In this document: piece after piece, positions 55,068 through 63,547 of the stretch
Layout of the letters: each line of letters starts with the position of its first letter
Position numbering within the stretch: position 1 is the stretch's first letter
Source: Christensenellaceae bacterium Phil10
Lineage (GTDB): Bacteria > Bacillota > Clostridia > Christensenellales > CAG-917
NCBI GenBank assembly: GCA_001940895.1
Contig: MSGY01000016.1
Span: 1 to 64,000, forward strand
Length of the DNA stretch: 64,000 nt
Reading direction: 5' to 3'
The notes under the pieces: generated by a model
Databases searched by the model: none
What the model saw: the letters and a program-made list of their open reading frames with translations, nothing else
What the model was told of the DNA's origin: nothing
Program-made: the position numbers and the translations under genes

Positions 55068-55817
55068 ATGAATGGCGATAAAAAGAAAAACACGGTTAAA
55101 GTAAACGTAAAAGGCATTAAAAAAACACGTACATTTAAACCCGAAGAACGCGACGTTATGCTGAACGGCGTAAAAATTCATTATACAGTAGCGGGCAAAG
55201 GAAAGCCCCTTCTTCTTATTCACGGCAACGGTGGCAGTCATAAAGAAATGATGGGACTGATGCGACTTTTTTCGTGCGAATACACCGTGTACGCGCTCGA
55301 CAGCCGTTGTCAGGGCAAAAGTCAGAAAACAGACGAACTTTCTTACGAAGCTATGACGGGGGACGTGAAGGCTTTTATCGATACGCTTAATCTTTATAAA
55401 CCGTACGTCATCGGCCACAGCGACGGCGGTATAGTTGCCGTTATGGCCTCCGCATTGTATCCCGAAACGTTGGGCGCGGCAGTTGCTTTTGGCGCAAATT
55501 CATCGCCCGAAGGATTGCAGAATTTTTTTATTAAGTTTCTGAATTTGATAAACCGTTCGAAAAAGAACAGACTTCTTGCGTTAATGCAGGACGAACCGCA
55601 TTTAACGAGAGAAACTCTTTCAGGTATCCGGACGCCTGTTTTCGTCGTTGCGGGCGAGTACGACCTGATTAAATACAGCGATACGGCTTTTCTGTACGAA
55701 AACATACCGGGAAGCAGAATTGCCGTTATAAAAGGCGCGGGACACGGCACGGCGATTGTGCGCCCGAAAATCGGATACCGAATCGCAAAGGATTTTTTCG
55801 ATTCGCTTGTCCACTGA
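55068..55817 (+). CDS. Alpha/beta-hydrolase
   Basis: A 249-residue alpha/beta-hydrolase. The oxyanion-hole region is PLLLIHGNGGSHKEM, the nucleophile elbow VIGHSDGGIVAV (Ser), the acid in VVAGEYDLIKYSD and the histidine in GAGHGTAIV. The substrate is not known; esterase or amidase activity on a small compound is likely. A basic N-terminal extension of about 30 residues (KKKNTVKVNVKGIKKTRT) has no hydrophobic core. RBS AAGGTG. Confidence 0.9.
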   Translation: MNGDKKKNTVKVNVKGIKKTRTFKPEERDVMLNGVKIHYTVAGKGKPLLLIHGNGGSHKEMMGLMRLFSCEYTVYALDSRCQGKSQKTDELSYEAMTGDVKAFIDTLNLYKPYVIGHSDGGIVAVMASALYPETLGAAVAFGANSSPEGLQNFFIKFLNLINRSKKNRLLALMQDEPHLTRETLSGIRTPVFVVAGEYDLIKYSDTAFLYENIPGSRIAVIKGAGHGTAIVRPKIGYRIAKDFFDSLVH

Positions 55818-55883
55818 AAAAGCCGCTTTGAATATTTTTACCGTTAGTACGCATACTACATCCAGATTTATAAGGAGGTGCGT

Positions 55884-56126
55884 ATGGACGGCGATAAAAG
55901 TTTATTGAAAAAAGTTGCGGAAACCAGCAACGGCACTATGATGATTGTTGCGCTTATTCTCACCGTAATTGCATTGTCCGTAGGACTTGCGTTTTTCTTC
56001 CTCGTAGCCGGCAGAGTAGGTTACGGCGTCGGTATCGCAATGTTTATCGTGGCGGCGCTGACGTTCGTTATCGGCGAATGGGCTTACGTTACGAGAATGA
56101 AAAAAATACGTGATAATCAACAATAA
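55884..56126 (+). CDS. Small two-helix membrane protein
   Basis: An 80-residue protein from the ATG at 55884 with a strong AAGGAGGTG site. Two membrane helices (about 21-42 and 46-67) with a GRVGYG turn, a short charged head and a basic tail (YVTRMKKIRDNQQ). No family recognised. It stands alone between the hydrolase and a strong terminator. Confidence 0.7.
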   Translation: MDGDKSLLKKVAETSNGTMMIVALILTVIALSVGLAFFFLVAGRVGYGVGIAMFIVAALTFVIGEWAYVTRMKKIRDNQQ

Positions 56127-56140
56127 TCCATTTTGTTTTT

Positions 56141-56173
56141 GAAAACGCGCACCGTTCGGTGCGCGTTTTCATT
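56141..56173 (+). terminator. Terminator after the 55884 gene
   Basis: A perfect 14-bp inverted repeat (56141-56154 and 56157-56170) ending in TTTTC. The A-rich left arm may allow use in both directions. Confidence 0.8.
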
Positions 56174-56246
56174 ATCTGAAATTTTAATGCCGAAAGTTTA
56201 ATTAATATACGATTAAAATCGTATCATACCGTTATACTTTTTCCGC

Positions 56247-56277
56247 ATAAAAAAACACCGCGAAAACGCGATGTTTT
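56247..56277 (-). terminator. Terminator of tRNA-Val
   Basis: On the minus strand an 11-bp stem with one G-U pair (67-77 with 52-62 of 56200), TTTT loop, then a T-run, immediately after the CCA end. Confidence 0.75.
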
Positions 56278-56352
56278 GGTGGAGACAACAGGACTCGAAC
56301 CTGTGACCCCTCGCATGTGAAGCGAATGCTCTACCAGCTGAGCCATGCCTCC
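56277..56352 (-). tRNA. tRNA-Val (anticodon CAC)
   Basis: A 76-base cloverleaf with encoded CCA. The acceptor stem GGAGGCA pairs with TGTCTCC (one G-U). The D arm (GGCTCAGCTGGTAGAGC) and T loop (GGTTCGAGTCC) are standard. The anticodon loop is TTCACAT, anticodon CAC (plus-strand 56317-56319), which reads GUG. Confidence 0.93.
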
Positions 56353-56363
56353 GAACGAAAAAT

Positions 56364-56392
56364 ATTCTAACACAACGCGCAAAATTTGTAAA
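56364..56392 (-). promoter_or_regulatory. tRNA-Val promoter
   Basis: Minus strand TTTACA (56387-56392) and TAGAAT (56364-56369), spacer 17 bp. Confidence 0.65.
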
Positions 56393-56411
56393 ATGTTTTT
56401 GTCTTATACGC

Positions 56412-56440
56412 TTGCTATTTTTTTAAACTTTTATTATAAT
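56412..56440 (+). promoter_or_regulatory. tRNA-Ala promoter
   Basis: TTGCTA (56412-56417) and TATAAT (56435-56440), spacer 17 bp, 31 bases before the tRNA. Confidence 0.7.
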
Positions 56441-56471
56441 GTTGCTTGTCGGATTTGAAATTCGGCAAAAC

Positions 56472-56547
56472 GGGGGTATGGCTCAGTTGGTAGAGCGATG
56501 CGTTCGCAACGCATAGGTCACGAGTTCGAGTCTCGTTATCTCCACCA
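56472..56547 (+). tRNA. tRNA-Ala (anticodon CGC)
   Basis: A 76-base tRNA with encoded CCA. The third acceptor pair is G-U, the alanine identity element. The anticodon stem ATGCG/CGCAT closes the loop TTCGCAA, anticodon CGC, which reads GCG. D and T arms are standard. Confidence 0.93.
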
Positions 56548-56553
56548 CAGATG

Positions 56554-56597
56554 AAAAATACGAACTCTGGAATAAAAACAGAGTTCGTATTTTTCTT
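56554..56597 (+). terminator. Terminator after tRNA-Ala
   Basis: A perfect 16-bp stem (56554-56569 with 56579-56594) with a 9-base A-rich loop; the right arm ends in TTTTT. Confidence 0.85.
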
Positions 56598-56697
56598 TTC
56601 CCGAGACTTTTTTGGTGTGAAGTTTAGGTTTTGAAAACATTTTGTAGTCCTGAATATTAAAAGAAGACAATATTGAGTATGCAAGTAATAGCAGACA

Positions 56698-57978
56698 TTG
56701 TGCAATATGCTTGAATATCAATGGGGAATGAGTTCGGGCGGATTTATCGCGTATATGCTTATCATGTATCTGTTCTGGAATACTTGTTCCACGTTATCGC
56801 AGGTTCCTTACTGCTCGATGTCAAGCGATATATCGCCGTCCTTCAGGGAAAGAAACAATGCAAACACTGTAAAACTTGTATTTACGGCGCTCGCGTCCGG
56901 TCTTGCGTACGTTCTGCCTCTTTTATTTATTGAGGCTCTCATAAGTCCCGACGGCTGGCTGTTTATGCCGCATATCAACGCAACGGAATTCTGGCTGTCT
57001 ATTGCGATAATTTTCGGCACGTTATTCGGCGGAGGTCTTATTATTTGCTCTTTTGCGGTAAAAGAACGTATAAAACCGACCGTTCCTAAAGAGAAATTCA
57101 ATATAAAAGAGTTTTTCAGAAGTTATGCAAAGCCTTATAAAAACCGCTCGTACCGCTGGCATATTGCGATGTACGTTTCGGCGTTTGCTTGCATGGATAT
57201 GATAAGCGCGCTTGCCGTTTACTATGCAACCGACGTATGGCACGGCTATAAACTTTTCGGAATGGATATGTCGTCAATGTTCATTATCGCGCCTTTGATG
57301 GTAGCCGCCGTAATTATGTTTCCACTTGCGCGCGTTATGATGGATAAAAAGAGCAAACAGTTTGCTTTCAGAATGGGATTGCCGTTTTACATTGCGGGCG
57401 GAATAATGCTTGCCGTTATGGACCCGTCCTGGACGCCTCCCGTTCTCGTGCCCGTCGTCGCATTCGTAATGGGACTGGGGTTCGGCGGCGCACAGATGAT
57501 GCCGTGGATTATTTTCCCCGATACCGTAGACGTTGCGGAACTTGCCACGGGAGAAAGACCCACCGGAACGTACAGCGGAATGATGACCCTTGCGAGAAAG
57601 GTCGGCGGAGCGCTTGCGGTAGGTATGGTAGGTTGGATTATCGGTTGGTGCGGATATAAAGCGAATACTTCGGGAGACGTAGCGGTTTATATAACTCAGC
57701 CCGATTCGGCGCTTCTTGCAATTAAACTCGTGCTTGGCATATCTGTAGTAATTCTTATCGCGTTTGCTTTCTTTGCTTCGTTCAGATACAAAATCGACAG
57801 CAAAAAACTTACGAGAATACGCTATTTCATCGATAAGAATAAAGAGGGCGCGACGCTTACCGACGATGAAAATGCCGAGCGCGACGCTCTCATATCCGAA
57901 TTATACGGTAAAGTCAGCCCGAAAGTATCAGCCGTGCAAGGCAATATAGACGACGATTCTGACAAAACGGGGGAATAA
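56698..57978 (+). CDS. GPH-family sugar transporter, N-terminally truncated
   Basis: A 426-residue ORF matching the glycoside-pentoside-hexuronide:cation symporter family from about its fourth membrane helix on (FIAYMLIMYLFWNTCSTLSQ, RERNNANTVK, GAQMMPWIIFPDTVDVAELATGERPTGTY, broken here for length as GAQMMPWIIFPDTVD). The first roughly 90-100 residues, with TM1-3 and the cation-site D motifs, are missing. The TTG start has no RBS. Directly upstream lie tRNA-Ala and its terminator, so a deletion or insertion removed the 5' part. It is probably a pseudogene. The C-terminal extension (rich in D, E and S) looks normal. Confidence 0.75.
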   Translation: MCNMLEYQWGMSSGGFIAYMLIMYLFWNTCSTLSQVPYCSMSSDISPSFRERNNANTVKLVFTALASGLAYVLPLLFIEALISPDGWLFMPHINATEFWLSIAIIFGTLFGGGLIICSFAVKERIKPTVPKEKFNIKEFFRSYAKPYKNRSYRWHIAMYVSAFACMDMISALAVYYATDVWHGYKLFGMDMSSMFIIAPLMVAAVIMFPLARVMMDKKSKQFAFRMGLPFYIAGGIMLAVMDPSWTPPVLVPVVAFVMGLGFGGAQMMPWIIFPDTVDVAELATGERPTGTYSGMMTLARKVGGALAVGMVGWIIGWCGYKANTSGDVAVYITQPDSALLAIKLVLGISVVILIAFAFFASFRYKIDSKKLTRIRYFIDKNKEGATLTDDENAERDALISELYGKVSPKVSAVQGNIDDDSDKTGE

Positions 57979-57979
57979 T

Positions 57980-58993
57980 ATGTACGAAACCGTCAAAAAA
58001 AACGCAGAATATACCGTTTTCACAAAAAAAAGCTGCACACCTTTCAGAATATTACAGCTTACCGACGTTCATATAGGCGCGGGGCTTTTTACGAGAAAAA
58101 AAGACAAGCTTGCGTTGTCCGCGGTTGAAAAAATCGTAAAAGCGGCAGACGCCGATTTTATAATCGTTACGGGCGACCTCGTTTATCCGATGTGGTTCAG
58201 CGGCGGCAGTCACAATAATCGGAAATCCGCAAAAAAATTTGCCGACCTTATGGAAAGTCTCGGCGTGCAATGGACTTTCGTATTCGGCAATCACGACAGC
58301 GAGGTCTGGGCAAAACTTTCCAAAAGCGAACTTGCCGATTTTTATCGCTCGTATCCGACCTGCCGTTTTGAAAAGGGCGACGAAAATATTACGGGCGTAG
58401 GCAACTATCCCGTAATAATAGAAAACGAAGACGGGACGCTGAATACCGTACTGATGTTGATTGACAGCAACGCTTATCTTTCGTGGAATTTCTTCAGCGG
58501 CTTCGACGTAATTCACGACGACCAGATAGGGTGGTATAAGAAAACGATATCGGATATCGGCGCGACTTATGAAGAAAAAGGTTTTATTTCGGACGGAAAA
58601 ATACCGCGCTCGCTCGCGTTTTTCCATATCCCGCCAAAAGAATTCAAAGACGCATGGGAAAAACTGTACCGCGGCGATAAATCGGTAACGTACCGCCACG
58701 GCTTCGTTCAGGAAAAAGATAACTATTTCGGTTATCCGAAAACCAAAAAGAGCAATTTTTTTGCGGAAATGGTGCGTTTTGACAGCTGCAAAGGTATGTT
58801 TATGGGGCACGATCACCTCAATACGCTTTCGCTCGATTACGAGGGAATCAGACTTACTTACGGCATGAGCATAGATTATCTTGCTTACAGAGGCATTAAA
58901 AATAAGATAAGTCAGCGAGGAGGCACCGTTATCGACATTTTCGACGACGGCAGTTTCGACGTAAAAATGCTTCCTCTTTCGGATATAAAATAA
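57980..58993 (+). CDS. Calcineurin-like metallophosphoesterase
   Basis: A 337-residue phosphoesterase. The five motifs are present: LTDVHIG, VTGDLVYP, FGNHDSE, FFHIPPKEF and GHDHLN. It resembles purple-acid-phosphatase-like/Icc-type proteins of unknown substrate (similar to yeast SIA1 type). It starts 1 base after the transporter stop, so the two were one operon. No signal peptide. With the promoter lost with the transporter 5' end, its expression is uncertain. Confidence 0.88.
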   Translation: MYETVKKNAEYTVFTKKSCTPFRILQLTDVHIGAGLFTRKKDKLALSAVEKIVKAADADFIIVTGDLVYPMWFSGGSHNNRKSAKKFADLMESLGVQWTFVFGNHDSEVWAKLSKSELADFYRSYPTCRFEKGDENITGVGNYPVIIENEDGTLNTVLMLIDSNAYLSWNFFSGFDVIHDDQIGWYKKTISDIGATYEEKGFISDGKIPRSLAFFHIPPKEFKDAWEKLYRGDKSVTYRHGFVQEKDNYFGYPKTKKSNFFAEMVRFDSCKGMFMGHDHLNTLSLDYEGIRLTYGMSIDYLAYRGIKNKISQRGGTVIDIFDDGSFDVKMLPLSDIK

Positions 58994-59008
58994 CGATTTC
59001 GTTCTCAG

Positions 59009-59034
59009 GCGGCCTTCGGGTCGCTTTTGTTTAT
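59009..59034 (+). terminator. Terminator after the metallophosphoesterase gene
   Basis: GCGGCC/GGTCGC 6-bp stem with a TTCG tetraloop (59009-59024), then TTTTGTTTATT. Confidence 0.7.
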
Positions 59035-59051
59035 TAATTTATTTTCTACGC

Positions 59052-59080
59052 TTGAATATATGCGTTTCGTATGCTACAAT
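59052..59080 (+). promoter_or_regulatory. Promoter of the M20 peptidase gene
   Basis: TTGAAT (59052-59057) and TACAAT (59075-59080), spacer 17 bp. Confidence 0.65.
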
Positions 59081-59134
59081 GATAACATACAATTCATCGG
59101 TTTAGTTTGTTAAGTAATCCGAAAAGGAGATTTT

Positions 59135-60466
59135 ATGGCTGACGCAAAAAAAGATTATTATGCACGGCAATTTGCGCGAATGCTTCGCGTTCCCACTGTT
59201 ACCGGCGCCGATAAGTCCGTTTTCGACGAGTTGCACGACGTTATGTGGGATATCGCGCCCGATTTTGCAAAACTTCCGCGTTTTTATCCCAGAAACAATT
59301 CGATGATAATTAAGTGGGAAGGAAAAAATCACGACCGTCCGCTTGTTCTCATGGCGCATCAGGACGTCGTGCCCGAAGAAGACGAAAAAGGCTGGAAATA
59401 TCCCCCGTACGGCGGAGTAATCGCCGAGGACAAAATATGGGGACGCGGCGCGGTCGACTGCAAATGTATGGTTTTCGGCAGTATGGTTGCCGCCGACGAA
59501 CTTATTAAGGAAGGTTTTGTTCCCGAGCAGGATATTTACTTCTGCTACGGCGACGACGAAGAAAACTCGGGCGGAAGCGCGATAGCGGAAGCGAAATATT
59601 TAAGCGAAACGCTTAACGTAAAACCCGTTCTCGTTCTCGACGAGGGCGGCGGTATGACGTCGAAAAAACCTTTTGAAAAATATCTCGTATCAAACGTAGG
59701 CGTAATAGGCGTGCAGGAAAAGGGCTTTGCAGACGTCAGATTCATTGCGCGCAGCAAAGGCGGACACAGCAGCGCGCCGCCCAAAAATACGCCGTTTATC
59801 CGTCTTGCGAAGTTTATGCTTTATATGGAAAAGCACAACGTTTTCGACGTGCAGGTATTGCCGATTTTAAAGGAAATGTTCATTGACGTTTCGAAAGCCG
59901 TAAAACCTTCGTTGCGCCCCATAGTCAGAAACGCATACAGAATTATGCCGCTTGCTTCGAAAATACTTCCCGCACAGCTTACCGCACAACTTAAGGCGTT
60001 TTTGTCCACGACGATGGTATTTACCATGGCGGAGGGCAGCCACGCGAGCAACAATATTCCCGACGCAGCCTGGGTACTTGCAAATATTCGCTATTCGCCG
60101 CAGGAAGGAAAAGAGAAAACTCTTAAAAAACTTGAGAAAATCGCCTCGAAATACAAAATAGAAATCGAAGTTCTCAACTCCCGCGACGCAAGTCCCGTCG
60201 CCGATACGAAATCGGAAGGTTATAAGTACACCGTCGACACGATAAACAAAACTTACGGCGATACCGTGCTTGCGCCTTATCTGATTGCCGGCGGCACGGA
60301 TTGCAGATATATGCAGGCCATTTGCAAAACCGCTTTGAGATTCACTCCTTTTCTCGTAACTCTCGAGGAGATGGGAGCGTGCCACGGTTATAACGAAAGA
60401 ATCGGCGTCGACGCGCTGGCCGAAGGCGTCGTGTTTTATAAAAACTTCATAAGCGATTTCAGATAA
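59135..60466 (+). CDS. M20-family metallopeptidase (carboxypeptidase/dipeptidase)
   Basis: A 443-residue zinc peptidase. Zinc ligands are seen in LMAHQDVVP (H), GRGAVDCKCM (D), DDEENSGG (EE) and the C-terminal H in GACHGYNERI. A dimerisation lid domain lies in the middle (SKGGHSSAPPKNTPFIRLAK). It resembles the PM20D1/carboxypeptidase-S type that acts on N-acyl amino acids or small peptides. RBS AAAAGGAG. It is monocistronic with a terminator. Confidence 0.92.
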   Translation: MADAKKDYYARQFARMLRVPTVTGADKSVFDELHDVMWDIAPDFAKLPRFYPRNNSMIIKWEGKNHDRPLVLMAHQDVVPEEDEKGWKYPPYGGVIAEDKIWGRGAVDCKCMVFGSMVAADELIKEGFVPEQDIYFCYGDDEENSGGSAIAEAKYLSETLNVKPVLVLDEGGGMTSKKPFEKYLVSNVGVIGVQEKGFADVRFIARSKGGHSSAPPKNTPFIRLAKFMLYMEKHNVFDVQVLPILKEMFIDVSKAVKPSLRPIVRNAYRIMPLASKILPAQLTAQLKAFLSTTMVFTMAEGSHASNNIPDAAWVLANIRYSPQEGKEKTLKKLEKIASKYKIEIEVLNSRDASPVADTKSEGYKYTVDTINKTYGDTVLAPYLIAGGTDCRYMQAICKTALRFTPFLVTLEEMGACHGYNERIGVDALAEGVVFYKNFISDFR

Positions 60467-60487
60467 GCTATAAGCAAAAAATAAAAT

Positions 60488-60517
60488 AAAATCCCGCATT
60501 TTTGCGGGATTTTTTTC
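60488..60517. terminator. Bidirectional terminator
   Basis: A 9-bp stem (AATCCCGCA at 60490-60498 with TGCGGGATT at 60503-60511), TTTT loop, T-run on the right and A-run on the left; it lies between convergent genes. Confidence 0.88.
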
Positions 60518-60532
60518 GTATATCGCAATATA

Positions 60533-61831
60533 TTAAAGATTTAGTGAAATTCCGTCAAGCTCGCGCTCGATATTTCCGTTACGTTTGGGGCGCGGGTTTT
60601 CGATAATTTTGCCGCGCACGACAATCATATCGAGGTCACGCAAAGCCGTAAGGTCGTCAAGCGGGTTTCTGCTCATAACAATCATATCGGCGCATTTGCC
60701 TTTTTCAATCGTGCCCGTAACGTCGTCTACTCCGACCACTTTCGCGTTGTTAAGAGTCGCGACCGACAGGGCGTACGCGTTTGAAACGCCGACGCGCTTT
60801 TGGAAGAAATATACCTCGCGCCACATATTGTACTGGGTTGCGAAAGGGCAGGAACTGTCTGTACCCATGCCTAAGAGAATGTCGTTTTCGATACAGTCTT
60901 TGGCTCCCTGCGTCATATTGTCGACAACGATTCCCGTGTTGTAAACGCAAATCGGGTCGAGTTTTGTAATCGACGGGTCGAGTTTCTGTAAAGGCAGTGC
61001 GGGAGAATACGTTACGACCATCGCAGAAGATGTTTTTTTCATTTCTTCCGCCATCTCGGGGGTAAGGGGCGCGCCGTGCTCGACGGTGTCGACGCCCGTT
61101 TTTGCCGTAATTTCGACGCCTTTGAAACTTTCGGTATGAGACGCGACGCGAAGTCCGAGTTTATGCGCCTCGTCCACAACGGCGGCGGTCTGCGCCTCGT
61201 TCATTTTGACTTCGCCGGGTTCGCCCCTGACTTTTGCGTCGATAACGCCGCCCGTTACGCATATTTTAATAAAATCCACGCCCGCTTCTTTGTTTTTTCT
61301 TACGAGTGCGCGTAAGCCGTCTTCGGTATCGGACGTCATTGAAAACGTTCCGTCGCCGTGGCCTCCGGGAACGGTTATCGCGGGCCCCGAAACTTTAAGA
61401 CGGGGGCCGATGACTTTGCCCGAATTGATTTTATCGCGAAGTTTTACGTCCGAATATTTGAAATCGCCAACCGCGCGTACCGTCGTTACGCCGCTTAACA
61501 GCTGCTGACGTGCGGCGCTTTTTACGAGAATACCGAGAATGGCGTCGCCGAGTTTTGTGTTAACTATTTTCATTACGGCCTTCTGCGAATTGCCTCCGCT
61601 TATAACCTTGCTGGGCATACCCGTGCCGAACAGATGTACGTGCGGATTTACAAGACCCGGCACGACGAACTTTCCGTTAAGGTCGATAACGTCGTATCCC
61701 CGGGTGTCGGGATTTTCATCGTATAATATTCCGACGATTTTTTCGTCCTCGACGAATATCGCGCATTTTTTTATATCGCTGTCCTTATATCCGTCGAACG
61801 TCTTTGCGTTTAAAAACACTTTTTTACTCAT
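60533..61831 (-). CDS. Amidohydrolase (imidazolonepropionase-like)
   Basis: A 432-residue amidohydrolase-superfamily enzyme. The metal motif VNPHVHLFGTG lies near residue 62. TVRAVGDF, HTESFKGVEI, VEHGAPLTPEM and GMGTDSSCPFATQYNM give the other metal and catalytic positions. This type hydrolyses cyclic amides or dipeptide-like compounds; the actual substrate is unknown. It is the last gene of a three-gene minus-strand operon with two membrane proteins, which suggests that they import its substrate. Confidence 0.88.
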   Translation of the reverse strand: MSKKVFLNAKTFDGYKDSDIKKCAIFVEDEKIVGILYDENPDTRGYDVIDLNGKFVVPGLVNPHVHLFGTGMPSKVISGGNSQKAVMKIVNTKLGDAILGILVKSAARQQLLSGVTTVRAVGDFKYSDVKLRDKINSGKVIGPRLKVSGPAITVPGGHGDGTFSMTSDTEDGLRALVRKNKEAGVDFIKICVTGGVIDAKVRGEPGEVKMNEAQTAAVVDEAHKLGLRVASHTESFKGVEITAKTGVDTVEHGAPLTPEMAEEMKKTSSAMVVTYSPALPLQKLDPSITKLDPICVYNTGIVVDNMTQGAKDCIENDILLGMGTDSSCPFATQYNMWREVYFFQKRVGVSNAYALSVATLNNAKVVGVDDVTGTIEKGKCADMIVMSRNPLDDLTALRDLDMIVVRGKIIENPRPKRNGNIERELDGISLNL

Positions 61832-61842
61832 ATATTCACCTT

Positions 61843-62634
61843 TTAATCGATATCGTTTTCTTTGTTTTCGTCGTCGGACGTCGCTTCCGTAATTGCGGAC
61901 GCGTTTTCTCCTTCGTCTATGGCGACGGGCGCGGCCTTCTGCTTTTTATCGTCCAGCCAGCCTTTTTTATACATAATGCGCGCGACGCCAACCGTAAATA
62001 TCGCGACGAAAGGCACGAGAATACTAATGACGCCTTCAATTTTGGGAATCGCTATACACAATACTACCATAAGAATTACGGGAGGGAAAGCGATTTTCGG
62101 GTTTCGTGAGATATATACTACCGCAAGAGCTCCGAAAAGCGCGGGAAGCAGATAGTCGGCGGCTTTCTGTGCGGCCGGTTTTGCAAGTAATTCCGCAAGA
62201 GGAGTAGCGGCAATCAGTATAACGCCGAATATGATAACGAGTATTGTTACGATTGAAGACACCGCGGTTGACACGGTTGCGATAATATCGCCTTCGTCGG
62301 TGCTTGCCTTAACGTTTTCGGCGTCCAGACAACTTAATGCGCACGGTACTTTCAGATTCGACAGGTTTCCCGTAACGAAGCCGAGGTAAACCGAAGTCGC
62401 GCCGAGAAGGGGCGTATAACTGATAAATTCGACGGCGCCGGCTGCCCAGTAAATCAGTATTCCCGTAATGCCGATGCCGATAGCCTGCGCCGTAGGCCAT
62501 GCGTCGAAAATCGCGCCGGCGGCAATGGGAAATACCATCATCATTACAACCGAAACGACGCTCCATATTCTGCCGTAAAAGTGAGTGTTTTCCGAATAAG
62601 TGTGATTTTTGCGATTAAAGTCGATTTTTTTCAT
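61843..62634 (-). CDS. Membrane protein, putative transporter subunit paired with the DUF5058-like protein
   Basis: A 263-residue protein with about seven membrane helices, starting after a charged 20-residue head (MKKIDFNRKNHTYSENTHFY). Segments LGATSVYLGFVTGNLSNLKV, PCALSCLDAENVKAS and [20 protein letters not shown] are distinctive. The C-terminal tail is acidic. In Clostridia such proteins are next to a DUF5058 protein and an amidohydrolase, as here. Likely a transporter half; function unproven. Confidence 0.75.
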   Translation of the reverse strand: MKKIDFNRKNHTYSENTHFYGRIWSVVSVVMMMVFPIAAGAIFDAWPTAQAIGIGITGILIYWAAGAVEFISYTPLLGATSVYLGFVTGNLSNLKVPCALSCLDAENVKASTDEGDIIATVSTAVSSIVTILVIIFGVILIAATPLAELLAKPAAQKAADYLLPALFGALAVVYISRNPKIAFPPVILMVVLCIAIPKIEGVISILVPFVAIFTVGVARIMYKKGWLDDKKQKAAPVAIDEGENASAITEATSDDENKENDID

Positions 62635-62646
62635 AATAACGCCTCC

Positions 62647-63396
62647 TTATACGATTGCGTTGTAGATAGGGACGGAGCATACCATACCTACAATCATTGA
62701 CACGGGAAGGGCGTAGTCGTTAATCCAACGCCATTTAGTAGCTTTCTGGATTACGCCGAAAATTATCATAACCGTTGCCGAAATAAGAATTATAAACACG
62801 GGTATCCACCCCGCGAGTCCGGTTGTTACTTTTGTGAAGTTTGTTGCGAAAAAACAGCTTACAACGCCCATAAACATTGCGTTTGAAAGAATTTCGCCCC
62901 ATTTTTTGTCCTTCTTTTCCATTTTAAGCATACCCGACGAGTACTTTTTCGTAAAGAAGCCCACCATTACGAGCGGAAGAAGACAACCGATGCTCATTAT
63001 CATCGCTATGGTTACGAATTGTTCGGCGGTAATTGTAGTAGCCGTGAAACTTTCCCACGGTACGTTCATCGACTTTGCGCCGATTTCCGCCGCGGAAGTT
63101 TCGTACACCAGACTGCCGATAACGGAAAGGCGCAACCAGGGCAACGGTATTCCGAGTTTAGGAGCAAGAGCGGCAACGCCTATAAAAATGCTTATTGCGG
63201 GTGCAATCGAGAAAATGGCCGCACGCCGTGCGGTGCGTTTGATAACGGCCTTGTCCATGCCTATTTTTTTGGACTGCTTTAACGCGCGTATCAGAAAGAA
63301 TACCGATTGCGCGAGAACGTACAGTATTACCAAAGCGGCAATTACGTATAAAGCCGATGCGTTTGCGTTAAAATCAACCGAAAGTGAATTTTTCAC
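62647..63396 (-). CDS. DUF5058-like membrane protein
   Basis: A 249-residue membrane protein with about six helices. The segments SIAPAISIFIGVAALAPKLG, IPLPWLRLSVIGSLVYETSA and YALPVSMIVGMVCSVPIYNA fit the DUF5058 family as I recall it. It is first of the minus-strand operon with the partner membrane protein (12-base gap) and the amidohydrolase. RBS lies in a purine-poor region. A two-subunit permease for the amidohydrolase substrate is the best inference. Confidence 0.75.
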   Translation of the reverse strand: MKNSLSVDFNANASALYVIAALVILYVLAQSVFFLIRALKQSKKIGMDKAVIKRTARRAAIFSIAPAISIFIGVAALAPKLGIPLPWLRLSVIGSLVYETSAAEIGAKSMNVPWESFTATTITAEQFVTIAMIMSIGCLLPLVMVGFFTKKYSSGMLKMEKKDKKWGEILSNAMFMGVVSCFFATNFTKVTTGLAGWIPVFIILISATVMIIFGVIQKATKWRWINDYALPVSMIVGMVCSVPIYNAIV

Positions 63397-63432
63397 AGTT
63401 TTATCCGCCTGTTTAAGTGTTTAGTGAAATAA

Positions 63433-63462
63433 AGTATAATACAACTATTTGACAAAAGTCAA
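63433..63462 (-). promoter_or_regulatory. Promoter of the DUF5058-amidohydrolase operon
   Basis: Minus strand TTGACT (63457-63462) and TATACT (63433-63438), spacer 18 bp. The -35 lies in a TTGAC/GTCAA palindrome (63449-63462) that could bind a regulator. Confidence 0.55.
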
Positions 63463-63480
63463 TAATTTTGTCGTTAATAT

Positions 63481-63509
63481 TTGCGTTTATATACGATAAA
63501 TGTTAGAAT
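63481..63509 (+). promoter_or_regulatory. Malic enzyme promoter
   Basis: TTGCGT (63481-63486) and TAGAAT (63504-63509), spacer 17 bp. Confidence 0.55.
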
Positions 63510-63547
63510 ATGCCGTGTCAGAATATTTAAGGACGGACTTTATTTAT

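Noticed and set aside
56472-56547. att site duplication from the tRNA-Ala 3' end
   Set aside because: I did not find a second copy of the tRNA 3' end in this window, so a clean attL/attR pair is not shown.
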